Source of the DNA: Ignelater luminosus
Lineage: Eukaryota; Arthropoda; Insecta; Coleoptera; Elateridae
Reading direction: 5' to 3'
NCBI GenBank assembly: GCA_011009095.1
Contig: VTPC01089976.1
Span: 206,634 to 270,633 of the forward strand
DNA length: 64,000 bases
The notes beneath the pieces are model-generated. The model did no database searches, was not told where the DNA came from, and saw nothing but the letters and a program-made list of their open reading frames with translations. Position numbers and translations under genes: made by a program. Below are positions 38,151-51,112 of the stretch, piece by piece; the stretch's first letter is position 1, and every line of letters begins with the position of its first letter.

Positions 38151-41100
38151 ATTATTACCTTTCAGTAGCCCAACATTTCTGCCAAGTTTGATTAAAAAAT
38201 TCGCACCCATTCTTGGTGTTGTCATTGAGTATATTGGACGCTTCATTATTTAAATTAATTTTAAGTCTTACAGTTTTTCTGTCACATTAAATATTTGACC
38301 TCCCCTTGCAGATTTTTCTAAGGCTCAAAAACTTTGAATCATTAGCTATAAATCTTAGATCTGGAAACATGTTGGGTCGTTTTTGCAAAAGTTAAACGTT
38401 TTTTATTTATAAATTTGCAAATTTCATAAAATTCAACTATAAATTTGTATAAATTGTACCAAATTTGCTTTAAGAAAATTATTATTTACATGCAATTAAA
38501 GTAAATTTGATGCGATCTATGAAAAGGTACCTTAAGTCGAAAAAATCAATTTTCATGTTTTGAGTGCATAGTATTTAAAAGAAGAACAACTCGATTCGTT
38601 AAAAATTCAGCGTGTTATAACGTTTTGAAAATTTAGTTCGTGATATCATAGTTTTGGAAAAACGACTTTAGAGTTTTGTATACCATTTAATTATAACATA
38701 ACATTGTGTAGATAGATAGGATAGGATAGAGCAAGGTGATGACCTACAGAGCTGTTTTTTGCCAAGAGTATCTTTGAAACTCCTGGGATTGAAACCTAAA
38801 GATCGATAATTTAACCGCGATCGCGTTTTTTCTTGCTCTACAACGAACTTAAGGTACCTTTATATTTACATTACAATGATTGAATCTAGCCAGAATTGTT
38901 TTTCCTTAAATAAACGTGCCAGCATAGTCAAAGTTAAGAAGATCGTCTGGTAGAAGGTAATAATAAAGGACATATTCGCTACTTGTCTAGAATTCTGAAA
39001 CATGCACCAACAGTTAACGTCGTTTTATTCTATGGCTAAGGTCAACAAAAAAGTTCTTAGGTAGAAAATTAATCAAAGTCAAATGAGATAAGAGAAGATA
39101 CCGGCAGTATCATCCAGTGGTGGCGCCTCCACCAAGGTATTTGAAAATGCATGTCATTCGTCGGAGCTTTTACTTACAGATGATTTAAGTCTAGGACAGT
39201 AAAAATATGTGTGTACTTGATTTTATTGGTAACACTAGATTACTCATGTATTAATTGATATTGTTACCGACACCAGAACATCCACACTTATAACTTACCT
39301 TTCATTCTTACCAGTTTTCAGTGCTAATAAATGTTGATATAATTGTTTGTTAAACAGATTCAAATGAAACAACTTATGTATTTCTAACTTTAAATACAAA
39401 AAACAGTAAAATATGAAAGCGCGATTTACAACTCTTCCTGAAATCCTGATAGAAAACGAACCACTAGTGATTGCTGGCAAAGTGTCAACCGTACAGTAAG
39501 TTTATTATGCAAGTGCTGACTGCTCCTGGACATGACAATTAGTATGCGGAGAAGTTATACCCTTTTCATTGTCATTTTTATTTTCATTGTTGAATTAAAT
39601 CGCGTTTACTAGGAAAAGTAAGACGTTCTTAATATGTTTTCTATCGCAAGACAAAAAGATGCATCGATCTTTTCATTTCATCTTTACATATTAATTCATG
39701 AAATTTCTAAAATTAAATTTTACGTGTACAGTTTCTAGAATTGACCTTTGTTTGCAAAGATAACTAGCACTACCGCTATAGCTTCTTCATTGTCTTCGCG
39801 GCTTTATATGACCGTTGTTTATTTGATGCAATAGTAACATTTCAGAAACAGTCTTTCTTTTACTTCCTTTGTTTATTCTTTGTCTTCGTCTGTTTTTTAT
39901 TTTTTTTCTTCCTTCTTTTCTACCTTCTTAGCTTTTTGCTTTATTCAACTTTTCGCCAATTGATAGAAAAATCATAAAATTGATCAAACCATTGTTTGAC
40001 CTGCGACAGCTATTTGATCGAATGCGACTAGACAACTTTACACAAATTCTTTAGCAAACAGATTTGAGAATTACAACACTTATAAGCGCAATAGAGCAAC
40101 CGGTATAAGATAATCCCATTATTTTTAACTTAAAACGCACTAGATTATCAATTCCATTAGGCTATTAAATATTGGATATAGAATGCGAGATAGTCACAGA
40201 GCCTCCATATTATGGGGATGACCTACTATGCCTTCTACAGAGATTCCATCTTACTGCAAACAGTTATAACATAATGATAATAATATAAATATAATAACAA
40301 AAGAGCTAATTCGATGCAAAATGGCTTTTAATTGAATACTATCAGCCAAACCAACAACTTCAAATACCTGGGAGAAGATTCTTCGGCTAGCAGATTGACA
40401 TTATTTGGCATAATAGGTATTCGAGAACTGGAAGTAAAGGCAGGAAGTAAAGGATTAGTTAATTTAGTCTTGACTTTTTACATTCTAACCTCTTTAATGC
40501 TTTCTATCTCTTCAAATTTGTTCATTAGCTACAGAGAATTGAGAACAACATTGTTTCAATTAAGTTTGCAATCGGAATATTAGAAAATTTTTATTGCCTG
40601 GTTATTTTGTCATGATCAGTATTTTCCAAAAGATAGAGAGGTTGTGGATTCCAATAATATAACTTTTGGTAAAGTTTGGTATGAGTGAATGATGTTGATG
40701 ATAGTACCTTTTTCTAAATATTGCATACAGTTTCTTAAGATGCCATTTTGAGAATTTCAAAGATAATTAGAAAATCTCGTACTATTCCCTGTAACAATAC
40801 TGTTTTAGTGAAGACCAAATAAGACCAAAATGACTGACTTTCTAGGCCTTTATTCCATTCCATTCCAATTGAATCATTAAAATATTTCAACATCACATTG
40901 CTGTTTTAAAACATAATCAAATATGCTGATATTGGCAGTCGATAGGTTGTAGTTTGATATTTCTATTGAAACAGATTAAGCTAATATAACGGTAAATTCT
41001 GCGAAATATTAAAACCTGCAAATTAAATATAAAAAATGGTCTCCATATCGTATAACCTGTAGTATCTATCAAATCATTGTTGAACTAACTAAAAAAATGT

Positions 41101-41814
41101 AATATAAGACTAATCGTAAATCATAATAACGATAATTTTAGGTTATAAAAAGGTATACAGGTGTGCATGAAAAATAATCAATTTTGCAATCGGTTAGTTA
41201 GTGATTAATTAAGATTTAATAGTATCACATAATATTTTTAATCTCTTTAGAAAAAGAACAGGAATCGAAAATAGTATTACAAAAATTAATTAATCGAGCA
41301 TATTCTCACGTGCATTAGCGTAATTAGGTACATAGAAATGCCTATATAAATTCAATTTAAACAGGTCGTAGTTTACTAGAACGTAACGGGATTTAACAAG
41401 AAAATTTTTCTTTGATTCAAAATATATATTTATGTTTTCCTTGTCAATGAAACGTAATTTACTACGCGATTAAATCTCGATTTAGCTCTTTCACGTATTA
41501 GTTCTTCTTATTAGAATTATTCATGTTTATTATTATTAAAATATTACATATAAAATGAAATACCGCTAATACATATTTCATTTTCACTCATTGTAAAATC
41601 TTACTAAACGAGCACGTTATCATTATGGTAGTTATATTTTTTAGGCTGAGAATTCACATTAAAATTTAAATTAGATAATTATTATACACATATTTATGTG
41701 TACATACAACACGCCCTTGCTATTTCCCCTTTTTTTCCCAAAAATCACCACTCAAATCACTTTCTCTCCCCTAACTCTATATTGTAATTAACCGGAAAAA
41801 GGTCTTTAGAATGT

Positions 41815-41837
41815 AGCCAATGGGAACGTTCCGGAAA
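41815..41837. promoter_or_regulatory. CCAAT box next to a perfect three-unit heat-shock element
   Basis: GCCAAT (41815-41820) is followed by GAAcgTTCcgGAA (41824-41836). This fits the HSF trimer consensus nGAAnnTTCnnGAAn at every fixed position. It lies in a slightly GC-richer patch of the putative intron. No gene start is recognisable beside it. A single such match in 64 kb could occur by chance. Confidence 0.35.
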
Positions 41838-43711
41838 TAGCGCATTACACAGTCTTGCCTACCACTACTCTAATCTAAATTGCTTGAAAACCAGCACGCG
41901 AAGTGTTTTTACGGCTTATTAACATTATTAAGTTCCCCATTCAGTTTTAGCTCTAAAAATTCCTGTTTTTGTGTTATTTACGGTATATAATTATTTGATG
42001 TTTTATTTATTTATTTGCATGAGATTATATCCTTGCTAATCAAGCACTTGAGAATTTCGAATTCAATTAAATAATGACGCAAAGATTCGTGCTTTGCTTT
42101 TTGTTTTTATTTACATAATTATATAAAGTAAAATCTTACAGAAGCATTAAATTGAAACTAATTGTGTAAACAAAATAAAATGTTTAATAATAAGTATATT
42201 TATGATAAAATTGAAAATTCTTTATATTGTAATTATAACAAATTAATCTTATGTCAGTCTTAACAAGATAAGTTTATTAAGTATATTATTAAATTTATAA
42301 TTCCTGTGATTTTGTTGTTTATTGTTATTTTGTTCATATTTAATAAGGTAATCTCGGTAAATAACAGTTTTCTGCGGTTTAGCAGCTGCAAATAATCTTC
42401 TATCATAGATTATAAGAGAAAAAAAGTAATTGAATAATATTGTTTTTTTACTCTTTTTTTTATTTAACACAAATCAATAACAATCTTGCACTGTAAAGAA
42501 TCAATAATGATGGTTTTAATGACCTTGTGAACACCAAGCCAAAATTAAATTTATAAATTCATATTTTTGCATGTAATCAGATTCTACTTAAGTTTGGGGA
42601 TTCGCATTTTTTATCTTGATAACTGTAATGGAATCTAACAAGGTTTACCTAAAATAGATCAAACCAATTTTAACAAATAATTTAAGGTACGACGTTGATG
42701 TCTACCTTTGAATCAGTTTTGGAAATAGGTCGTTGACATTCATAGCGATCCAATCAACTCAGAAAATAATGTTGCAAAATGGCTTTGGTCTTAGTGTTCT
42801 GTACTTATTTTGCTTAATGACAGATTTTACATTATACATGTATTAATTAATTAGCTAAAAAATTAATTATGTTAATAACCACGTATTTGAAGAATTGTCA
42901 TTAATTCAGACGATAAGTATCAAAATATTACAAAACTTTTTGTGGCATTACTTTATGAGTTGGCTGTACTTGTTCTTCTAGATCTTAAAAGGATACATAT
43001 AATTATTGAAAGTTTTCTTAAAATCCCTTTCTACGATATCTGAATTCGAGTTAAAATCCTAAGAGAAGTCGTAAAAGTCTCTTTGATTTACTTAATATTA
43101 GTTTTAAGTTTCGACAAAGGAACTAGAAAGAATGGAGTCTTTTTCAACTGAAACTTTGATTTATCTCTTCTGAAAGTGTTTGCGGTTTATTGTATGTTTA
43201 GTTTCTTTAATTTTTGTAGCTGTTGTTTCAAGTATTTTTCTTCTAAGTCTGCTTTTTTTCTCGTTTGGAATTTCTGCTAATTTCGTTTTTTTTTTGTTTT
43301 CCTTTCTTAGTATTTCTTCATTCTTCTTATCAGTTATAGATATGTGTTTTTCATGAAAACCGTTAAATGTACGTTGTTTGACTTGCCTTAAGACTTTTTC
43401 AGTTTTTTTTACCGCCAATGCCTTGCACTCTTGTCGGTGTTCATTGATGTCTTCATAGGTTTGCATTTATTGAGTAGGGTGGGTGACTACACTTCTTTCC
43501 TTCTAGCGGAAAACATTAAAGTAAAAATTTCAGCAATGATATTTCAGTGTTAAATTAGCTGAAAGGACTTTTAACATATCACCCTGATCTGTTATTATTA
43601 TTACGAAATTGCCATTACATGGTTTTTTGGAAATCTTATATGGGCAAATGTCACTAAGAAAAATCATCCCAAAACAGAAATCTAAAATAATTTGGAAACA
43701 ATCAGGTAATA

Positions 43712-45002
43712 CGAGGGCTGTTTGACGGAAGTGTGACATTTCAATAAAGAACAGGTTTAGCCTAGATTTTTTTTATTATTTTTCAACATAGTTCCCTTCA
43801 AGTGCTACACACTTAGTCCAACGACTTTCCAATTTCTTTAAGCCTTCTGAGAAATGTTCTTTTGGCAACTCGTCAAAATAGGCCTGCGTTGCAGCAATAA
43901 CCTCTTCATTTGATGCGAATTTTTTTCCTGCGAGAGATTTTTTCAAATTCGGAAATAAAAAAAGTCTCTTGGGGCCAGATCCGGTGAGTATGGTGGATGG
44001 GGAAGCAGTTCGTAGCGTAATTGTACCAATTTAGCGGTTGCAATTGCAGATGAATGAGATGGGGCGTTGTCGTAATGAAAGAGCACTTTCTTACGTGCCA
44101 AATGTGGGCGTTTTTTCTTTAAGATAACATCAAAACGGGTCAATAAATCAGCATAATATTGGCCAGTTATTGTTTTACCCCTTTCCAAATAGTCAATATG
44201 GATTATGCCTTTAGAATCCCAAAAAATAGTCGCCATGACCTTATTAGCCGAGTGACCAATTTTAGTCTTCTTTGGTGCACGTTCGTCTGGTGATATCCAT
44301 TGTTTCACTGTTCCTTTGTCTCAGGGGTATGGTGGTGGATCCAGGTTTCGTCAACAGTCACATATCGGCGAAAAAACTCAACTGGATTACGTTGTAACAT
44401 GACCAAACATTGATTTGAAGGTTGAACACGAATTCTCATTTGGTCCACTGTGAGTAATCGCGGCACCCATCTTGCCGATACCTTTTTAATATACAAATGT
44501 TCGTGTAAAATATTATGCACCCGTTCGATTGAGATGCCAACAGCATCAACTATCTCGCGCACTTCCAAACGTCGATCAGCCATTACCATATTATGGATTT
44601 TGTCAACGATTTCCTTAGTAGTGACCGTTTGTAAGGGCCCGGGGCGTTCACCATCGTCAGTGCTCATACGGCCAGTTTTAAATGAATTAAACCACTTGGA
44701 AACCATTCCATGCGATGGAGCAGATTCACCGTAATATTTCCGTAATTTCTCCTCAGTTTCTTTCACTGTTTTTCCACGTAAAAAATAATGTTTAATTAAA
44801 ACACGAAATTCACGTTTTTCCATATTTACAAAATAGCACAAACTTGATTGATTTCTATGACTGCCAAATGTATCCTATTTCACAGATTGACATGAAATTT
44901 GGAGGTTAAGCCTCTAAAAGACTGACGTATATGCTAATGTTTTCGATTTACCGATATCAGCGCCATCTAGCGGAAAGTCACGCTTCCGTCAAACAGCCCT
45001 CG
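43712..45002 (-). mobile_element. Nearly complete mariner transposon (1291 bp)
   Basis: Both ends are intact. The 26-bp terminal inverted repeats begin CGAGGGCTGTTTGACGGAAG (43712-43737 and 44977-45002) and differ at one base. The element is flanked by TA dinucleotides (43710-43711 and 45003-45004), the standard mariner target duplication. It contains one transposase gene on the minus strand with two frameshifts. Total length is typical of mariner (about 1.3 kb). The near-identical ends and almost full-length gene suggest a fairly recent insertion compared with the other elements here. I did not assign a mariner subfamily. Confidence 0.97.
43776..44823 (-). pseudogene. mariner transposase, full-length but broken by two 1-base frameshifts
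   Basis: The gene starts MEKREFRVLIKHYFLRGKT at 44823 and ends GNYVEK-stop at 43776-43778. The reading frame is about 349 residues long, normal for the family. An N-terminal paired HTH region is followed by the linker motif WVPRLLT (family WVPxxL) and the DD34D catalytic triad: D in VDETW, D in HYDNAPSH, and a third D, 34 residues later, in SPDLAPRD. Two single-base losses break it. One is at about 44305-44308, after TPETKEQ and before the continuation KQWISPDE. The other is in the A7 run at 43957-43963, after LAPRDFF. The second is in a homopolymer and could be a sequencing error. As written, the gene cannot make transposase. Confidence 0.95.
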
Positions 45003-45659
45003 TACAATATCTACACCATTGAATATCTGATTATCAGATTATCACTATTGATTCCTGAGATACGCATAAGAATGAGATTTTAATCTCGGTTTGTGGGCAA
45101 TATTTAGAATATGGTGGTTTCAATAAGAACAAACATCTGTACCGAGTATATCTCATTTTATAAAAATCATGAAATCATAAAAGTCATACACCAAACGCTT
45201 CCAATAAAGCTACTAAACAATATTTAATTAATTATTTTGTTCTTATTGAAAATAGAGAAAAGGTATTAAAACGAAGAGCTTTTCAAAAAGTATGAAAATA
45301 CATGCAGAGATGGTAGCAAACTGAAGACTGATCTAGAAGTCTAGAACTAGGAAAAGACTGGTTTGAAGTTGAAAGTGTATGACTTGAAAACTGAAATAGT
45401 CGAATGTTGAGTTATATGGAACAAGCAATGTGTTTTAGAAGATATTTCAATTTCTTTTAAGATTTCTAGAAGAAGAGGTTCTGAAAAAGTTAAAATAATG
45501 AATGTATACCTGTATAGTTCCGTCAGCCTATCCCGCTTTATAAAACTTGTAAGAGCTCGAGAGACGTGTAGGAGGAAGAAGAATCTCGGCTAGCTAGTCA
45601 ATCTAGTCTGAGAATCCTCTAATGCACTGCTTTATATTTTGTTTCAAACTATTTAGAGA

Positions 45660-46345
45660 GTTGAGGCTGGTCAGATTTGAAGCGGATAAATCTGACGCCA
45701 CATCAAGATTAAAGGAAGTATTATGGGGTATTGAGAATCTTTTTTAGTGTTTGGAAGTTCGAAATCTTTTTTATCTTGTTGACTTGATTTCGAAGGAAGA
45801 CATCTAATGTTTGACAGCATCAAGGTTAAAGAAGGTGTTATGTAGCATTCAGATATCTTGGTGTCTAGAGGTCCAAAATTTTTTTTTATTTTATTGACTT
45901 CATTCTGAAAGAATACGTTTAGCATTTGTCTTCACGTCAAGGTTAAAAAAAGCGTTGTGGAACATTTGAAATCTCTATATTCAAAAGTTCAAAATGTTTG
46001 CTTACTGTGCTGAATTTTATCTAAAGGAAGGAATATAAAATCTGGCAAACCGCCAAGGTTAAAGGAAGTGTTATGGGGTAAAATATCTTCAGTGTGTAAA
46101 AGTGCAAAATATTTTCATATCGTGTTAACTTCATTCTGAAAGAAGATATTTTAACATTTGACTCCGTGTCGAGGTTATAGAAAGCATCATGTAGGAGGAC
46201 AGTCAAGATTTCTCAGTCCAAAAGTTCAAAATTTTTTTTGTCTTGTTAAGTTTATTTTGAAGGAAGGCATCTAACGTCTGATACACTGTCAGAGTTAAAG
46301 GAAGTCTTATGAGGTATTCAGAATGTACAGGGCCATATTCCCAGG
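45660..46345. repeat. Tandem satellite-like array, unit about 117 bp, six diverged copies
   Basis: A phrase of the form CAAGGTTAAAGGAAGTGTTATGG recurs at 45705, 45822, 45939, 46055, 46171 and about 46291, so units are 116-120 bp. Each unit also contains AAAAGTTCAAAAT, a T-rich run, TCTTGTTGACTTCATTCTGAAGGAAG and CATCTAAC..TTTGAC. The copies are diverged but in register, so the array is old. No coding function is evident. Confidence 0.85.
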
Positions 46346-46511
46346 AAAGCCACTAAGGCCTGGGCCTTGTGTGTCACACGATCTTGAGAGCGCTGCTCGG
46401 GAGGCTGTCAGATCGATTTGAGTTGTATGTTTCGAAGTTTACATGTAATAGATCTTGGGATGCTCAAACAATTAAGATGGCACTGAAAGTATATAAGTAT
46501 ACATAGGCCCG
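46328..46511. mobile_element. Small insertion splitting a satellite unit
   Basis: The 117-bp repeat register stops at about 46327 and resumes at about 46512 (AAAAGTTTTC, then TGTTGACTTTAATCTGAAGG). The 184-bp intervening sequence starts CAGGGCCATAT and ends ATAGGCCCG, giving short imperfect inverted ends of hAT-MITE type. It is GC-richer than the satellite. No matching 8-bp target duplication was seen. Confidence 0.45.
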
Positions 46512-46625
46512 AAAAGTTTTCTTGTAATGTTGACTTTAATCTGAAGGAAGCTACATATGTAAGATGTGGCATCGCATCAAGGTTAAAGAAGCGTTATGGG
46601 CAAGATCTCTGTTGATTTATTCTGA
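46512..46625. repeat. Seventh unit of the ~117-bp satellite, beyond the insertion
   Basis: It carries the unit's internal landmarks in order: AAAAGTTTTC, TGTTGACTTTAATCTGAAGGAAG and CATCAAGGTTAAAGAAGCGTTATGGG (the last at 46576-46600). It shows that the array continued before the 46328-46511 insertion. Confidence 0.7.
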
Positions 46626-47729
46626 AGAAAAAGTTACAGAAGAAGGTACATCATGCCACTGCTGTTTCATTCCCTCTTTATTTAGCTTGAAATTTGGGTT
46701 GCTGTTAAGTGGAGTTATGTCTCGTATTGTGAATCTCAATTTACAACTTTATTTTGTCTATAAAGATGAGAGCAGTCTTTTTGTTAATGTTTGAGTACAA
46801 CCAGTTCCTTATCTAAATAAATCTTTAAGTGTGTCATACAAGTTTACTTCTCTTATTAGACAAAAGAGCTTGGTAGTCTTTATTCTATGAATTTTTTCTG
46901 TTGATCCACATTTCTTATTTGAAATGATAGAATGCGATTCTAACACCAAGATCCTCTATTATTGCAGTTTTTATACCAAAACGGAAAAAGAAAATCTCGC
47001 TAGGGTTTTATCGACTAAAATTAGGGAATTCTAGTAAATTGCATGTATGAATACTTTTATGAGAATGCCGCATGATCACCGTAGACTTACTATTTTTATT
47101 TTATACTAGCTATTCTCATATTCGTCGGTTTTGATGTATATTTATGTGTTACATCGTACTAATAATACATATTTCTGATCTCCATTGAAGACTAGAAATA
47201 ACTAAATTCTCTTGAATTATTATAATTACTCCACAATGAATTTTTTTAAACATAAGATAAACATTATAAATGATTTATAATTAGTTATTACTTACATTAG
47301 TACTCGATGCAAATTTAAAAAATTGTTTATACAAGAATTATTAACTTTAGAAAAGTTGAATAAGAATAATTCTATATTATTGTAGTCGTGAATAGGTCAT
47401 TATTTTATTATTTCTTTTTTCTCAGTTCTACGTGATGACAGAAACACGAAACAATCCGTTACGAATCACTAAGACATCATTTTTAGAATTAGGAAATCTT
47501 CAAGAACTCAATGTCTACTTATTCTTCATTATTTAATCTTAATTCTATATTTAGATTATAACGCATTTAAGAATTTTTATTTACAAAAATTAAAATGACA
47601 AAATAAACTCATTTTTTGTTCTTTCCCAAAATAAAAAGCAAAAAGCTTCCGCCAACAACACATTAATTATCGTTTTACTCTAGAAAACCTCCAATAGAAA
47701 TCATTAGTTTCTTCAACTATAAAACACTA

Positions 47730-47960
47730 TAGCATGCCCGGATTATGTCCCGTACTTGTCAAACGTTCGACTCCGGTCGGTTGATTTCGATTCCACGTGT
47801 TTTTAGCTCCGGGCTACCCCCATAGACACTTTATCATGACACACTCTATGACTGGAGGTGGTGAACCGTTGATTGACTTATTTCTTGTTAAACTTTGCGT
47901 GGTTCGGTGCGTCGGATTCAAAAAATCATACGCGTGCCTTAGTTTTTTCCTCGTGTTTGC
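47730..47960. other. GC-rich intronic block, possible regulatory element or alternative 5' exon
   Basis: A locally GC-rich patch includes CACGTG (near 47793) and an ATG (47836) opening a short frame, MTHSMTGGGEPLIDLFLV, that continues to about 48039. Possible donors near the ATG do not give the phase 0 required by the AP-2 exon, and I recognise no domain. A first exon, promoter or enhancer all remain possible; the evidence is weak. Confidence 0.25.
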
Positions 47961-50295
47961 GGGAATTTCGTCGGAATTTCTTTTTTATTATTATCTTTTG
48001 TTGTGCGCAAATAGATTTTTATGCGTATACGTAATTTGATTGGATATTTAAAGTAACTTTAATCAAAAATCAATATTGTAAGTATTTAAGTTTTTTATTA
48101 TTATTAAATGTGTTATTTACTAATATAAAGAAAATATTCACACGCATTTATTCTTAATTAACGGTACATTTGAAATATTATATCAGTTTTTTTTAAAGTT
48201 GCGTAAGTTTGGAATTCTTAAGATACCTACAAGTTATTTTATTAACATTAATTAGTTTGGCTATGACATATTTATATCAAATTATATTGAATGTTTATGA
48301 TGGTTAATATTTTGAACGTATAAAAACCAGTTTTATTTTTTTGCCAAACAGAAAAGAATTTTATATAAATCTTGTATTTAAATTAACTGTAGTTTACAAT
48401 AATCTCAAGACTAGTAGATAATAAAGTAATAGCTTAAGTTTTGATAACTTTATTATGAAAACTTTGAAAGTTTAATGCAAATTTATGTTGTACAAACAAA
48501 ATTTCTTATTCCTTTGTATACATTTTTAATGGTTCGTTATTATTTAATAAGATAAATAATTTGATTTGTTATTTTATGAATAACTTTTAGTTATACAGTT
48601 TTGTTTGTTATAAAGTGTTTTTGAAATTATTTCAAACGTTAAAGCTTGTATGTGTTTATAAAGGGGGAGGATCTACACGCCTTTAAGAAAAAAATTAACG
48701 CCCACTACAAAATTTAATCAATGAAAAGGTGGTGGCGCATATAAAAAAAAGACTGTTTAAATCATTTGTTTATTTTTGATCAATTATAAGTGTCGAAACA
48801 ACTCTTTATGTTTGTTATAATTGCTTGAAAAGAGATCATCAAAGTAGGATCTGTCATAATTTGTCAATAAATGAAATAAGAGTTAATGTATGAATCTATG
48901 GGGTAAACCTTACAAAACTACAACTGACATTTGATTTTTCAGCAATTAATAATAACGTACAGCAAAGAATATTTCAATTCTAATTCTTGCTAACTAAAAT
49001 GTCAAATTAAATATTATAGTCACACTTCAATTTATTGTTTAATAAATCTTCTCTTAGCTTGTTAGTGTCTGGAGAATGAGATTAATCTTATAGCTATTTT
49101 ACAAAAAGATTTTGGTGTCTCTTGTGCTTTGTATATCAAAGAAAATTATTGCATTTACGAGCATAGTTTCTAAACAACTTTTTTTATAGGTAGTACTTCA
49201 TTTCCAAAGTGAAATTTACGCAATTAAATTCATGAAATTAGCATAATCATATTTCATTTCTTCACTGCTTAATAAAATGTTATTTCTATAGTACACATTT
49301 ACGTAACAACAGAATTCCCTTTTGGGTTTTTAAATTACGTTTTGCAATATTTCTCTTGGCAATACTTTACTACACTTTTGAGTAATTCTACACTCCACTT
49401 CCAGTTAGTGTCCTGTATGTTGTTGCTTACATCAGTGATAACATTACAATATTGTTATTAATAGGAGAACAATAACGTTTTTATTAGGTTATCCGCCATC
49501 ATACTAGCCAATGCCTTAACACGTGTTGGTATAAGTGCAAGGAAATGGATAAATTTGTAGCTTCTATCAAAAAAAGAAACAATCGAAGTAGATAATTCTT
49601 GAATATTAGTCAAATTTCCCTCAAAAGATTTATTTTATACAAAACCTTATCGCATTTCGACAGACAAAGATTGCATATCATTCACCTACTGAAGTTTCTG
49701 CTTCTTGTAGGAAGTCACAGAGTTTTTATTGAGTCAGCGTCTCGATAAAGCAAAATTATTGTTTATTCGTAGTTATACCATGCGCTTTCAGGTCATGTTT
49801 TAATACGATCCATTGGTTTTTCAAATAGTTGAAAATTTAAACTTTACTTTTAACTACACTAGCCTATTGTAATGGTGCGTATACTTTTACTATACTCCTG
49901 CATCCACTTTAAAATCCCCCTTGGTAAGGTGTATATTCCCACTTAAAAAGTCTGTCCGAAATATTGAGATATGCAGTACAGATTTTCTTTATGAATACCT
50001 CTTGCGAAACCAGATAGTAAAATTATCAAACCTTCCGATATGCAACGTTAATTGAAGATGCTGACGGGTTTCTCAATTACAATTAATTTAAATGGTGTTT
50101 CAGAAGATTATACAGAACGTACTTCCTATCTAAAGTTTAACTAGCTAAAAACGAGCGAGATTTTTTTTCTCAATAGATGTGCAGAGATTTTCTAGATAAA
50201 AAGTTCCTTATCATTCCAGATGTAACACATCATTATCCTTAGTGATATTTTGTTTTTGATTTTGAAAACTACTTTTTTATTTCATTCTAGCTCAC

Positions 50296-51112
50296 CAGGG
50301 GCGGCTCGTGGCTTCACAAATGGGTGAAGCAGAATCGATACTCCCCCCTCCCCCTAGATCGAGAAAATGTTTAAAAATACTTTCCAGTTTTATTACAAAG
50401 CACTAAATGTAAATGATATGCCAAGCAATGAATAAAAGCTGCCTGCAGAACCAGGACCATTTAATTGACCTGACATCACCTTTGCCCTATGGAAACATTG
50501 TCCTATAAGTTTTGATTTGTAATCAAATTTTTCAAGGCATGTCGATGCAAGATTAAACAACGTTTCAGCAGATCGGCTAGAACTAACATCATGAAACCCC
50601 AAGAATCTCTTCACTAATTTTTCGCTGGCATTGACATACCTGATTATAAGGCTACATTGAGATATTTGGACAATGTGTTTTAGAGTCCATTATTTTCTTC
50701 TCTACATATTCATCAATACATTGTGGAATCAATTATCTCATTCTGAATAATTTTAGAATCGCCAGAAAACACTCTTTGGATTTGTTTATACTGCTCTTGA
50801 ATGTCTACAGCAGTTCCTTGAAGTTCCAGCGATTGACAAAAGACACGATTTCATCATGACCGCGAAAAGCTAATTCTTGCTTGCCCAAGTAAAGCGGTGC
50901 ACGAATAGACAACTGCTTAAAACGTCGGTTGAGTTGCACATTTTCATTAAACCTTTTAACATACAACCTGGAATTTTCTTTTAAAGCATCCTCAATATTA
51001 CTTAAATTTTTCTTCAATTGAGAGAAACCTAATGCACAACGCATATGCTCAATGGTGTCTTCATGTTTGTGAAGACCACCAGTTACATTACCAAAATCAT
51101 TAAATCCGTTCT
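50296..51112 (-). mobile_element. Decayed hAT transposon relic (DUF4371/ZMYM-like transposase)
   Basis: The left edge CAGGGGCGGCTCGTG is a familiar hAT terminus. Minus-strand translations match the ZMYM-type, DUF4371-containing hAT transposase in order. NGFNDFGNVTGGLHKHE and SQLKKNLSNIEDALKEN are followed by VQLNRRFKQLSIRAPLYLGK and QELAFRGHDE (51044-50830). Then come FSGDSKIIQNEI (about 50740) and RFLGFHDVSSSRSAETLFNL with VMSGQLNG (50614-50440). The diagnostic phrases QELAFRGHDE and F..DVSS..TAE.LF are well kept. Stops separate the segments, and the C-terminal dimerisation region is missing. The other terminus was not found, so this is a truncated, dead copy. Confidence 0.85.

Noticed and set aside
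43161..43466. Minus-strand Lys/Glu-rich ORF of 101 codons
   Set aside because: Low-complexity translation of a T-rich + strand tract with no splice support, domain or promoter. A chance ORF is more likely than a gene.
44450..44734. Plus-strand ORF of 94 codons
   Set aside because: Antisense shadow of the mariner transposase.
47797..48039. 80-codon ORF as an additional AP-2 first exon
   Set aside because: Its possible donors give phase 1 or 2, incompatible with the phase-0 AP-2 exon. Kept only as a GC-rich block.
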